DNA of 64,000 bases from Burkholderia ubonensis subsp. mesacidophila. Its GTDB lineage: Bacteria; Pseudomonadota; Gammaproteobacteria; Burkholderiales; Burkholderiaceae. Position 1 is the stretch's first letter. Each line of letters opens with the position of its first letter. The notes below the pieces were generated by a model. The model did not search any database. It was not told the DNA's origin and was given only the letters and a program-made list of their open reading frames with translations. The stretch lies in NCBI RefSeq assembly GCF_002097715.1, contig NZ_CP020737.1, positions 744,001 to 808,000 on the forward strand. The letters run 5' to 3'. This document shows, in pieces, positions 37,444 to 46,200 of this stretch. Position numbers and translations under genes: made by a program.

Positions 37444-37995
37444 ATGGGCAACCGCTTGAGCAAGATCGCCACGCGCACCGGCGACGACGGCACCACCGGC
37501 CTGGGAGACGGACGGCGCGTTGGCAAGGACGACGTGCGGATCGCCGCGATCGGCGACGTCGACGAACTGAATTCGACCATCGGTGTGCTGCTCGCCGAAA
37601 CGCTGCCCGACGACGTGCGCGCGGCGCTCGTCACGATCCAGCATGACCTGTTCGACCTGGGCGGCGAGCTGTGCATCCCGGGCCACACGGTGCTCGGCGA
37701 AGCGCATCTCGCGCGCCTCGACCAGTGGCTCGCCGACTACAACGCGACGCTGCCGCCGCTTAAGGAGTTCATCCTGCCCGGCGGTTCGCGCGGGGCAGCG
37801 CTCGCGCACGTGTGCCGGACCGTGTGCCGGCGTGCGGAGCGCGCGATCGTCGCGCTCGGCCGCGTCGAAACGCTGCAGGAGACGCCGCGCCGGTACGTGA
37901 ACCGGCTGTCTGACCTGCTGTTCGTGCTGGCGCGCGTGCTGAACCGCGCGGACGGCGGCGCGGACGTGCTGTGGGAGCGCGGCCGGGCGACGTGA
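37444..37995 (+). CDS. ATP:cob(I)alamin adenosyltransferase, PduO type
   Basis: A 183-residue enzyme that makes adenosylcobalamin. Motifs: IATRTGDDGTTGLGDGRRVGKDD (ATP site), GDVDELNSTIGVLLAE, FILPGGSRGAALAHVCRTVCRRAERA and YVNRLSDLLFVLAR. GAAAGGA precedes the ATG. GATAAT at 37385-37390 is a possible -10 box. It stands alone, divergent from the FAD oxidase/glc operon. No cobalamin riboswitch is visible upstream. Confidence 0.94.
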   Translation: MGNRLSKIATRTGDDGTTGLGDGRRVGKDDVRIAAIGDVDELNSTIGVLLAETLPDDVRAALVTIQHDLFDLGGELCIPGHTVLGEAHLARLDQWLADYNATLPPLKEFILPGGSRGAALAHVCRTVCRRAERAIVALGRVETLQETPRRYVNRLSDLLFVLARVLNRADGGADVLWERGRAT

Positions 37996-38066
37996 AGGGC
38001 GCGGGGCCCGGACATCCGGACCCCAATTAATGCGCTGCGACAATTTGTCCAAGCCGGCGCGAGATT

Positions 38067-38095
38067 TTAAAGATGTATCGTATAGGCATGTTTAA
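38067..38095 (+). promoter_or_regulatory. Dyad upstream of hmp, possible NsrR operator
   Basis: TTAAAGATG (38067-38075) and CATGTTTAA (38087-38095) form an inverted repeat with one mismatch and an 11-bp spacer, ending 12 bp before the hmp start. The AAGATG/CAT half-sites resemble NsrR sites upstream of hmp in other proteobacteria. The region is AT-rich against its surroundings and TATCGTATAG inside could contain the -10 box. Binder identity is inference. Confidence 0.5.
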
Positions 38096-38107
38096 CGGAG
38101 AACGAAC

Positions 38108-39316
38108 ATGACCCACATCACCGCCGACCAGATGGCCCGAGTGAAAGCCACTGCCCCCGTCCTTGCCGTGCACGGCGCGACGATCACGAAGCATTTCTAC
38201 GGGCGCATGTTCGCGCGTCACCCCGAGCTGAAGAACCTGTTCAACCAGACGCACCAGAAGACCGGCAGCCAGCCCGAGACGCTCGCGAAGGCGGTCTACG
38301 CGTATGCGGCGAACATCGACAATCTGGGGGCGCTGGGTGGTGCGGTGTCGCACATCGCGCACAAGCATGCGAGCCTGAACATCCGTCCCGAGCATTACCC
38401 GATCGTCGGCGAGAACCTGCTCGCGTCGATCGTCGAAGTGCTCGGCGACGCGGTCGATGCGGACACGCTCGAAGCGTGGCGCGTCGCGTACGGCCAGCTC
38501 GCGCAGATCCTGATCGGCGCCGAGGCGGACCTGTATGCGGGCGCGGCGTGGAGCGGCTTCCGTCCGTTCAAGGTCGCGCGCAAGGTGCGCGAGAGCGACG
38601 AGATCACGTCGTTCTACCTGACGCCGGCCGACGGCGGTCAGGCGCCGAAGTTCGAGCCCGGCCAGTACGTGACGGTGAAGCGCTTCGTCGGCGACCTGGG
38701 CGTCGATCAGCCGCGTCAGTACAGCCTGTCCGACGCGCCGCACGGCAAGTGGCTGCGCATTTCGGTGAAGCGCGAAGCGGGCCAGGCCGAGGCGATCCCG
38801 GCGGGCAAGGTGTCGACGCTGATGCACGACGGCGTCGAGGAGGGCGCGATCGTCGAGGTGACCGCGCCGATGGGCGAGTTCTCGCTGAAGCGCGACGTGC
38901 AGACGCCGGTCGTGCTGATCTCCGGCGGCGTCGGCCTGACGCCGATGGTGTCGATGGCGTCGACGCTGGTCGCGGAAGGCAGCCCGCGCGAAGTGCGCTT
39001 CATCCATGCATGCCGTTCGGGCGCGGTGCACGCGTTCCGCGACTGGCTCAACGACACGGTGCGCGAGCACGCGAACGTCAAGCGGACCGTGCTGTACGAA
39101 CTGGTCGGGCCGAACGACCGCGCGGGCGTCGATCACGATCTCGAAGGGCGGCTGACGCCGGAGCGCGTGAAGCAATATGCGCTGGTGCCGGACGCCGACT
39201 ATTACATCTGCGGCCCGATCGCGTTCATGAAGGCGCAACGCGATGCGCTCGTCGCGCTGGGCATCGCGCCGGAACGCGTGAATACCGAGATTTTCGGCTC
39301 GGGCGCGCTCGAGTGA
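38108..39316 (+). CDS. hmp: Flavohaemoglobin (nitric oxide dioxygenase) Hmp
   Basis: A 402-residue protein turning NO into nitrate. The globin domain (residues 1-140) has proximal His87 (HIAHKHASL, aligned with E. coli His85) and distal Tyr31 (KHFYGRMF). The FAD domain has QPRQYSLSDAP. The NAD domain has VVLISGGVGLTPMVSM and YYICGPIAFMKAQRDAL. A dyad resembling an NsrR site lies just upstream, which would make it NO-inducible. It has its own terminator. Confidence 0.97.
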   Translation: MTHITADQMARVKATAPVLAVHGATITKHFYGRMFARHPELKNLFNQTHQKTGSQPETLAKAVYAYAANIDNLGALGGAVSHIAHKHASLNIRPEHYPIVGENLLASIVEVLGDAVDADTLEAWRVAYGQLAQILIGAEADLYAGAAWSGFRPFKVARKVRESDEITSFYLTPADGGQAPKFEPGQYVTVKRFVGDLGVDQPRQYSLSDAPHGKWLRISVKREAGQAEAIPAGKVSTLMHDGVEEGAIVEVTAPMGEFSLKRDVQTPVVLISGGVGLTPMVSMASTLVAEGSPREVRFIHACRSGAVHAFRDWLNDTVREHANVKRTVLYELVGPNDRAGVDHDLEGRLTPERVKQYALVPDADYYICGPIAFMKAQRDALVALGIAPERVNTEIFGSGALE

Positions 39317-39345
39317 TGCATTGAAGTTTCTCCCCCAAAGAACGG

Positions 39346-39375
39346 AAAAAGCCCGGCCTGTGCCGGGCTTTTTTT
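39346..39375 (+). terminator. Rho-independent terminator of hmp
   Basis: AAAAAGCCCGGC, loop CTGT, then GCCGGGCTTTTTTT. It may also serve aroG from the other side, because an A tract lies on its left. Confidence 0.95.
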
Positions 39376-39411
39376 CGCAGCGAGCGAGCGGGCGGCGGGC
39401 GCCGCCCGGGA

Positions 39412-40485
39412 TCAGTTCCCGCTGCCGCGCGCGACGCGCCGCGCCTTGACGGATTCCGCGAGGCCTTCGAGCACCTTGACGCTGTCCTCCCAGGCGATGC
39501 ACGCATCGGTGATGCTCTGGCCGTAGGTCAGCGGGCAGCCTTCCTTCAGGTCCTGGCGGCCTTCGACGAGGTGCGACTCGACCATCACGCCGACGATGCG
39601 CTCGTCGCCCGCCGCGATCTGGTGGCCGATGTCCGCGCACACCGGAATCTGGTTCTCGTGCTTCTTCGAGCTGTTCGCGTGGCTCGCGTCGATCATCAGG
39701 CGCGCGGCGAGGCCGGCCTTGCCGATGTCCGCGCACGCGGCGTTCACGCTTTCCGCGTCGTAGTTCGGCGTCTTGCCGCCGCGCAGGATCACGTGGCAAT
39801 CCTCATTGCCGGCCGTCGACACGATCGCCGAGTGGCCGCCCTTCGTCACCGACAGGAAATGGTGCGGCTGCGACGCGGCCTTGATCGCGTCGACCGCGAT
39901 TTTCACGTTGCCGTCGGTGCCGTTCTTGAAGCCGACCGGGCAAGACAGCCCCGACGCCAGTTCGCGGTGCACCTGCGATTCGGTCGTGCGCGCGCCGATC
40001 GCGCCCCACGAGATCAGGTCCGCAATGTACTGCGGGCTGATCATGTCGAGGTATTCGGTCGCGGCCGGCAGCCCCATCTCGTTGATGTGCAGCAGCAGCT
40101 CGCGCGCGGTGCGCAGTCCTTCGTTGATCTTGAAGCTGTTGTCGAGGTGCGGATCGTTGATGAGCCCCTTCCAGCCGACCGTCGTGCGCGGCTTCTCGAA
40201 GTACACGCGCATCACGATTTCCAGCTCGTTCCTGAAGCGCTCGCGCTCCTTCACCAGCCGCCCCGCGTACTCCAGCGCCGCCTTCGTGTCGTGGATCGAG
40301 CACGGCCCGATCACGACGATCAGCCGGTCGTCCATCCCGTGCAGGATCCGGTGCATCGACTGCCGCGAGTTGTAGATCAGCTCGGACGCGGTTTCGGAGC
40401 ACGCGAACTCGCGGATCAGGTGGGCGGGCGGCGTCAGCTCCTTGAGTTCACGAATGCGGACATCGTCGGTATTGTGCGGGGGCAT
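39412..40485 (-). CDS. aroG: 3-deoxy-7-phosphoheptulonate (DAHP) synthase, class I AroG type
   Basis: A 357-residue enzyme that joins phosphoenolpyruvate and erythrose 4-phosphate at the entry to the shikimate pathway. Motifs: VVIGPCSIHDTKAALEYA, RVYFEKPRTTVGWKGLINDP, GARTTESQVHRELASGLSCPVGFKNGTDG and MIDASHANSSKKHENQ. Which aromatic amino acid inhibits the enzyme cannot be decided by eye. AAGGAG precedes the ATG. The 5' leader of about 250 nt carries an aromatic-residue leader peptide and an attenuator. Confidence 0.96.
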   Translation of the reverse strand: MPPHNTDDVRIRELKELTPPAHLIREFACSETASELIYNSRQSMHRILHGMDDRLIVVIGPCSIHDTKAALEYAGRLVKERERFRNELEIVMRVYFEKPRTTVGWKGLINDPHLDNSFKINEGLRTARELLLHINEMGLPAATEYLDMISPQYIADLISWGAIGARTTESQVHRELASGLSCPVGFKNGTDGNVKIAVDAIKAASQPHHFLSVTKGGHSAIVSTAGNEDCHVILRGGKTPNYDAESVNAACADIGKAGLAARLMIDASHANSSKKHENQIPVCADIGHQIAAGDERIVGVMVESHLVEGRQDLKEGCPLTYGQSITDACIAWEDSVKVLEGLAESVKARRVARGSGN

Positions 40486-40580
40486 GCTGTTTCTCCTTGA
40501 TAGGGCTAGCCGTTCGGTCAGTGCGCGTGCGGCAAATTCATCAGTTCGGGCAATTCAGTCGTTTCGGCAGGCGAAGGGCG

Positions 40581-40610
40581 AAAAAAAACCGCCGGGTTCG
40601 CCGGCGGTTT
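40581..40610 (-). terminator. Intrinsic terminator in the aroG leader (attenuator stem 3:4)
   Basis: On the minus strand AAACCGCCGG (40610-40601), loop CGAAC, CCGGCGGTTT (40595-40586) and a run of eight T ending at 40581. The stem is perfect over 10 bp. It lies 96 bp before the aroG start and 31 bp after the leader peptide stop, so its function must be to stop aroG transcription early when it forms. Confidence 0.93.
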
Positions 40611-40641
40611 TTCGGGAATTTTGGTTGCGCTTTACGCGCCA

Positions 40642-40707
40642 TCAACCCTCTCGATCCGCCAGCGGTCTGAGATGCCAAAAAAAGTAAAAGTAAAACTTGG
40701 CGGACAT
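40642..40707 (-). CDS. Aromatic-rich leader peptide of aroG
   Basis: A 21-codon frame from ATG 40707 to TGA 40642-40644. After MSAK come seven aromatic residues in a row, FYFYFFW (codons 5-11: four Phe, two Tyr, one Trp), then HLRPLADREG. Such a run is not expected by chance in GC-rich DNA, because TTT and TAC codons here contrast with the genome's usage. The Shine-Dalgarno site is weak. A promoter stands about 38 bp upstream and an alternative-structure terminator follows. Role: ribosome stalling sensor for Phe, Tyr and Trp tRNA charging. Confidence 0.85.
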   Translation of the reverse strand: MSAKFYFYFFWHLRPLADREG

Positions 40708-40744
40708 GGCGGAAAGTCGTTGCGTCAAAAAAGTTGATTCGGAA

Positions 40745-40773
40745 TTTATACCCGGTCGCCGGGCGGCTGGCAA
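40745..40773 (-). promoter_or_regulatory. Sigma-70-type promoter of the aroG leader transcript
   Basis: On the minus strand -35 TTGCCA (40773-40768), a 17-bp spacer, and -10 TATAAA (40750-40745) followed by T. Predicted start is near 40738, about 30 nt before the leader peptide ATG. Confidence 0.8.
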
Positions 40774-40795
40774 CCGGGGTCCGACGAAAATGCGG

Positions 40796-40831
40796 ACATT
40801 CCGCGCGTTTTTCACAAAATGCGCGGAATGT
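40796..40831 (-). terminator. Hairpin after tldD, possible terminator
   Basis: ACATTCCGCGC (40796-40806) pairs perfectly with GCGCGGAATGT (40821-40831) across a 14-nt loop, starting 17 bp after the tldD stop on the minus strand. The following CCGCATTTTCG has only four T. It would separate tldD from the aroG promoter. Confidence 0.45.
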
Positions 40832-40847
40832 CTGCGCGGCGATGCGG

Positions 40848-42314
40848 TTATGCCGTGCCGCCGACCGTCATCTTGTCGATCCGGAGGGTCGGCTGGCCGA
40901 CGCCGACCGGCACGCTCTGGCCTTCCTTGCCGCACACGCCGACGCCGGTGTCGAGCGACATGTCGTTGCCGATCATGCTCACGTACTTAAGCGACTCCGG
41001 GCCGCTGCCGATCAGCGTCGCGCCCTTGACCGGGTACGTGACCTTGCCGTTCTCGATCATGTAAGCCTCGGACGCCGAGAACACGAACTTGCCGTTCGTG
41101 ATGTCGACCTGGCCGCCGCCGAAGTTCACCGCGTACAGGCCGTTCTTCACCGACGCGATGATTTCCTGCGGGTCCTTGTCGCCGTTCAGCATGTAGGTGT
41201 TGGTCATGCGCGGCATCGGCAGCGCCGCATACGACTCGCGCCGCGCGTTGCCAGTGACGGGCATCTTCATCAGGCGCGCGTTCAGCGTGTCCTGGATATA
41301 GCCCTTCAGGATGCCGTCCTCGATCAGCGTCGTGCACTGCGTCGGGTTGCCTTCGTCGTCGATGTTGAGCGATCCGCGGCGGTTCGGCAGCGTGCCGTCG
41401 TCGACGACGGTCACGCCCTTTGCGGCGACCTGCTCGCCGATCCGGCCAGCGAACGCCGACGAACCCTTGCGGTTGAAGTCGCCCTCGAGACCGTGGCCGA
41501 TCGCCTCGTGCAGCAGCACGCCCGGCCAGCCCGGCCCGAGCACGACCGTCATCGCGCCGGCCGGCGCCGGGCGCGCATCGAGGTTCACGAGCGCCGCGTG
41601 CACCGCGTCGTCGACGTAGCGCGACAGCACGTCGTCGGTGAAGTAGCCGTAGTCGAAGCGGCCGCCGCCGCCGCCGGTGCCGATCTCGCGGCGGCCGTTC
41701 TGCTCGGCGATCACCGTCACCGACACGCGCACCAGCGGGCGGATGTCCGCCGCGAGCGCGCCGTCGCTGCGCGCGACGAGCACGACGTCGTATTCGCCCG
41801 CGAGGCCCGCCATCACCTGCGTGATGCGCGGGTCGCGGCCGCGCGCCATCTGCTCGATGCGCTCGAGCAGCTTGACCTTGGCCGTGGCGTCGAGCGACGT
41901 GAGCGGGTCGGACGGCAGGTACAGGTCGCGGCCCGAGATGCCCTTCAGCGACGTGGCCGCCTTGACCTTCTGCCGGCCGCCGCCCGCGGCCGCAATCGCC
42001 TTGGTGGCCGCGGCCGCCTGGGCGATCGCCTCGGGCGACAGGTCGTCGGAATACGCGAACGCGGTGCGGTCGCCCGCGACCGCGCGCACGCCGACGCCTT
42101 GGTCGATGCTGAAGCTGCCCGATTTGACGATGCCTTCCTCGAGGCTCCACGCTTCGCTGCGGGTCGCCTGGAAGTACAGGTCCGCGTAGTCGACGCGATG
42201 CGTGAAGATGTCGGCGATCGTGCGCGTCAGGAGGCTCTCGTCGAGGCCGTAGGGCGTGAGCAGGATGTCCTTCGCCAGCGCCAGGTTGCGGATGCCGGGT
42301 TCGATGATGTTCAT
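40848..42314 (-). CDS. tldD: TldD metalloprotease subunit
   Basis: A 488-residue protein of the TldD/PmbA family. Start at ATG 42314 (MNIIEPGIRNLALAKDILL). The zinc motif is HEAIGHGLEGD (HExxxH). Other marks: YADLYFQATRSEAWSLEEGIVKSGSFS near the front and VGVCGKEGQSVPVGVGQPTLRID at the end. TldD with TldE (PmbA) degrades unfolded peptides and matures some RiPPs such as microcin B17. TldE is not in this window. It is downstream of the nitrilase-like and yhdP genes. Confidence 0.95.
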   Translation of the reverse strand: MNIIEPGIRNLALAKDILLTPYGLDESLLTRTIADIFTHRVDYADLYFQATRSEAWSLEEGIVKSGSFSIDQGVGVRAVAGDRTAFAYSDDLSPEAIAQAAAATKAIAAAGGGRQKVKAATSLKGISGRDLYLPSDPLTSLDATAKVKLLERIEQMARGRDPRITQVMAGLAGEYDVVLVARSDGALAADIRPLVRVSVTVIAEQNGRREIGTGGGGGRFDYGYFTDDVLSRYVDDAVHAALVNLDARPAPAGAMTVVLGPGWPGVLLHEAIGHGLEGDFNRKGSSAFAGRIGEQVAAKGVTVVDDGTLPNRRGSLNIDDEGNPTQCTTLIEDGILKGYIQDTLNARLMKMPVTGNARRESYAALPMPRMTNTYMLNGDKDPQEIIASVKNGLYAVNFGGGQVDITNGKFVFSASEAYMIENGKVTYPVKGATLIGSGPESLKYVSMIGNDMSLDTGVGVCGKEGQSVPVGVGQPTLRIDKMTVGGTA

Positions 42315-42424
42315 GCGGGTATCGGGGTTTCTCAAAAAAGTGTCGGGTGCTTATCGGGTGCGGATAGGGGGCAGATGGTTCGCGCGGGCCGGGGTTTCAA
42401 GGGGGCAGGCCGGTGAGGGCGGCG

Positions 42425-43252
42425 TCAGCCGAGCACGCGGTGCCGCCACGCGGGCAGGCTTTGGCGCACGTCCGCGATGCGTTGCGGGTCGAGCGTGCCG
42501 ATCACGACGCTCGCGCCTTCGTCGCGCACCCGGACGATTTCGCCCCATGGGTCGACCAGCATGCTGTGGCCCCAGGTGCGCCGGCCGCTCTCGTGCCTGC
42601 CGCCCTGCGCGGCCGCGAGCACGTAGCACTGGTTCTCGACCGCCCGCGCGCGCAGCAGCGTTTCCCAGTGCGCGCGGCCGGTGGTGTAGGTGAACGCCGA
42701 CGGCACGACGACCAGCGCGCAGTCGCCCATCTTGCGGTACAGCTCCGGAAAGCGCAGATCGTAACAGACCGACAGCCCGACGCGGCCGAACGGCGCGTCG
42801 AACGTGACGACCGTGTCGCCCGGGCGGATCGTGCGCGCCTCGTCGAACGACTCGGCGCCCTTCTCGAAGTTGAACAGGTGGATCTTGTCGTAGCGGGCCG
42901 CCTCGGTTCCGGACGGATCGAACACGAGCGTCGTGTTCAGCACGCGGCTCGCCTCCGGCGCCTTCAGCGGCAGCGTGCCGCCGATCACCCAGATGCCGTG
43001 GCGGCGCGCGGCGTCGGCGAGGAACTGCTGGATCGGGCCATCGCGGTAGGTCTCGGCGAGCGCGAGCTTGTCGGTGTCCTGATGCCCCATGAAGCAGAAA
43101 TACTCGGGCAGCAGCACGAGCTGCGCGCCTTCGCCGGCCGCCTCCGCGATCAGGCGGCGCGCCTCGGCGAGATTGCGCGCGACGTCCGGCGTGCTCACCA
43201 TCTGCAGCGCGGCAACCCGGACGGGTGTGGCGGAAAGGGCGGGGTCGGTCAT
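42425..43252 (-). CDS. Carbon-nitrogen hydrolase of the nitrilase superfamily (Nit1-like)
   Basis: A 275-residue hydrolase with the Glu50 (LVLLPEYF), Lys123 (RYDKIHLFNFE) and Cys163 (SVCYDLRFPELY) triad. The pattern matches the Nit1/NitFhit branch, whose members act as deaminated glutathione amidases, so metabolite repair is the likely role. It lies between yhdP (42 bp upstream) and tldD (110 bp downstream), the same order as in many beta- and gammaproteobacteria. Confidence 0.9.
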   Translation of the reverse strand: MTDPALSATPVRVAALQMVSTPDVARNLAEARRLIAEAAGEGAQLVLLPEYFCFMGHQDTDKLALAETYRDGPIQQFLADAARRHGIWVIGGTLPLKAPEASRVLNTTLVFDPSGTEAARYDKIHLFNFEKGAESFDEARTIRPGDTVVTFDAPFGRVGLSVCYDLRFPELYRKMGDCALVVVPSAFTYTTGRAHWETLLRARAVENQCYVLAAAQGGRHESGRRTWGHSMLVDPWGEIVRVRDEGASVVIGTLDPQRIADVRQSLPAWRHRVLG

Positions 43253-43294
43253 CGCGGGATGGGTTGCGTCATAAATGGGGTGCGGCCCGTGGGC

Positions 43295-46200
43295 TCAGGG
43301 GGGCGACGTGCCGGCCGCGTCGTGATTCATCTTACCCTGATCGCCCCGCACCCGCTCGATGTGCGGATGCGCCCACGAGCCGTTGATCGCGTAGTCGATC
43401 GCGAACGCGCGCGACAGCGTCTCCGACAGCGCGTAGTTCGCGGCCAGCACGCCGACGCCGAGCAGCGGGTTGATGATCGCGGCCGCGATCGCCGCCGTGC
43501 CGGCGCCGATCTTCGGCGCGACGTGCGCGCGCAGGTCCTGCGTTTCCGCGCCGAGGTCGACCGAGCCCTTCAGCGTGACCTTCGCGGGCGACGTCGTCAT
43601 CTCGAAATCGTCGGTGCGCGCGATGCCGTTGGTGATCTGCCCGGTGCCGGTGATCTTCTCGAACGGCAGCCCCTTGCCGACGACCTCGCGGAAATTGAGC
43701 GTCAGGAAGCGCGCGAGGCTCTGCAGGCTCAGCACGCCGAGCAGCTTCGCCGCGCCCGGATCGACCTTCAGGATCTCGCCGTGCTCGAGGTCGAGCGCGA
43801 GATGGCCGTTGAGCGACGGGTAGTCGAGCGCCGTCGGCCCGCCGCGCCAGCCGACCTTGCCGGTCAGCGTGCCGTGGCCGTCCCCGACGGTGCGGGGCAG
43901 GCCGACGCGGTCGAGCAGCGCGCCGGCATTGCCGATGTCGAGCTTGAAGTCGAACACCGTGCGGCGCGGCGCGTCGGCTTCGTCGACGCCGCGCGCGAGC
44001 GCCCGGCGCGACGTGCGCCAGTTGCCGGTCGCGGTGAGCTTCGCCGCCGGGTTCGACAGCTCCAGCTTGTCGAGCTGCCAGACCGGCACGCCGTCTTCCT
44101 CGACGTTGCGCGCATTGACGACCAGCCGGCCGATGTCGTGGCCGCGCTCGACGACCTGGTCGACGACCAGGTCGATCGACGGGATCGCGCGGTCGGCCGG
44201 CGTCGGCAGGTTCATTGCGCGGCCGACGAGGTCCTGCTCGGCGCTTTGCGGAATCACGAGCTTCGCGAGCCGCGCGTTCAGCACGCCCGCGCCGTTGTTG
44301 CCGCCGCCCGGCGCCCACGACAGGTAGCCGGAAACCTGGTTCGACGCGATGTTCGCCTGCCACAGCTCGTCGACGTGCGACGCGCCGACGATCACGTTTT
44401 CCCAGTTGCGCTTGAGCAGCTTCAGCGTGCCGAAATGGAACGCGAAGCGCTTCGGCGCGAAGCTCGCGAGATCGATGCGCTCGGCCGCCTGCGGCTCCGC
44501 TGCGCGCTGCGGGCCGCGCAGCGTGTGCGCGAGCGCGAGCCACGCGTCGGCGTCCAGCTCGCCGACGTCGACGGCCGCGCTCACGCCTTCCTGCGGCACG
44601 TCGGGCATCCGGTGGATCCCCATCGCGCCGCGCACCGCGCGCAGCGGCTGGCCGGGCGTCGCGTCGAGCACGTAGGTCGCGGCGATCGGGCCGAGCGTCA
44701 GGTCGGCGCGCTCGAGGCGCCGCGCGTCAGTCGGCGGCGCCGCCTGCTGCAGCGTGAAGCTGAACGGCATCGGCGTGCCCGCGGGTTTCGCGAACGGTGC
44801 CGGGAAGTTCAGCGCGACGCCCGTCAGGTCCGAGCGGGCCGTGACGTCGGGCAGGCGGCCCGGCGCGCCGCGCACGGCGATCCGGTACGGCGCGTCGCCG
44901 ACCACGTGCTCGAGCAGTGCGGCCGCGGGGCCGTGCAGGTTCAGGCCGCGCGCGGCGTCGAGCGCGAGCCGGCCGTCGACGTCGACCGTGTACGGGCCGT
45001 GCGACGTCAGGCTGCCGTTCGCGCGCACCGGGCCGCCGAGGAAGCGGGCGGAGAGGTTGTCGAGCGTTGCGCCGGACTGCGTGAAACGCACGCTGCCGCG
45101 CAGCGCGGACAGCGGCGGCACGCCGTCGGTCGACAGCGTGTTGCCGCCGAACGCGAGCGAGCCTTCGACGTTCGTGTGCTGGTGCGCGATCCGCTGCGGG
45201 ATCGTCAGCTTGAGCGCGAGCGTCGCGGGCCCTTGCGCGTCGATCCGTTCGCCGACGTGGCCGCTCAGGCTCCCGAGCGTGCTGTTGTTCGCATAGTCGA
45301 TCAGGTCGGCAAGCGGGCCGTGCGCGTCGCCTTCGATCACGAGCGGCGACGTGAGCGGGTGGCCGAGGTCGTCGATCCGGCCGCGGACCTTCGTCAGCGC
45401 GACCTGCTTGTAGGACGCGCGCGCGATGTCGAAGCGCAGCTTGTTCTGCTCGAGCGCGAACACGCCGTCGATGCCGGTGAGCGCGGGCCATACGCTCTGC
45501 GTGCCGTTCGCGAGCTTGTGCGGCGGGAACGGCGTCGGCTCGAACTGGCCGCCGGTGAACGGCGCGACGATGCGGAACACGCCGCCGCTCGGGTCGTGCT
45601 CGTACGGGAAGGTCTCGAGCGGGCCGCGCGCGACGATTGACGCGCCCTTGGTGACCTGTCCCGCCTGCAGCGCGTGGCCGAGATACTGGCGCAGGTGCTC
45701 GGCCATGCCGGTCGGCAGGTAGCGCGGGATGCGGGCGACCGCGGCGCGTGCGAACTCGGCGCGCAGGTCGAGCGCGCCGCGGCCGTGGCCCGGGTTCGTG
45801 TAGCTGCCCGACACCGCGATCTCGGCGTCCGGGTTCGACACGAGCAGGTCGGGCACCGTCACGTCGACGCGCGCGTGCTTCTCGCCCGGCGCCGGCGTGA
45901 CGACCCATTTCGCGTTGCCGCGCAGCCGGTCGAACGTGAGGCGCGGCTCGTCGAACTCGCCGGGCACCGTGACCGCGGCGTTGACCGTGTCGAAATGCGC
46001 GACGCCGCCCGCCTCGGTCGCGTCGACGCGGCCCCACAGATTTTCGATCCCGGGCCAGCCGGCGCGCGGATGGCCGTGCGCGGACAGGCCGGGCGGCGGC
46101 TCCTGCGCGGCGAAGCTGATGCCTTGCAGGTCGCCGAGGAAGCGATAGCGGACGACCGGCGCGGCGCCGGTGCGCTTCTCTTCTTCGGCGAGCTCGGCCT

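Larger units (their letters stand above)
40581..40707 (-). promoter_or_regulatory. Transcription attenuator controlling aroG
   Basis: Four segments can pair in exclusive ways, as in the trp and phe attenuators. Segment 1 TCCGCCA (40704-40698, leader codons 2-4) pairs with segment 2 TGGCGGA (40661-40655). Segment 2 as CGCTGGCGG (40664-40656) also pairs with segment 3 CCGCCGGCG (40607-40599) with one U-G pair. Segment 3 pairs with segment 4 to make the terminator. A ribosome stalled on the aromatic codons (40695-40675) would cover segment 1, free segment 2 to hold segment 3 and allow aroG transcription. Ample charged tRNA would favour 1:2 and termination. Confidence 0.88.
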
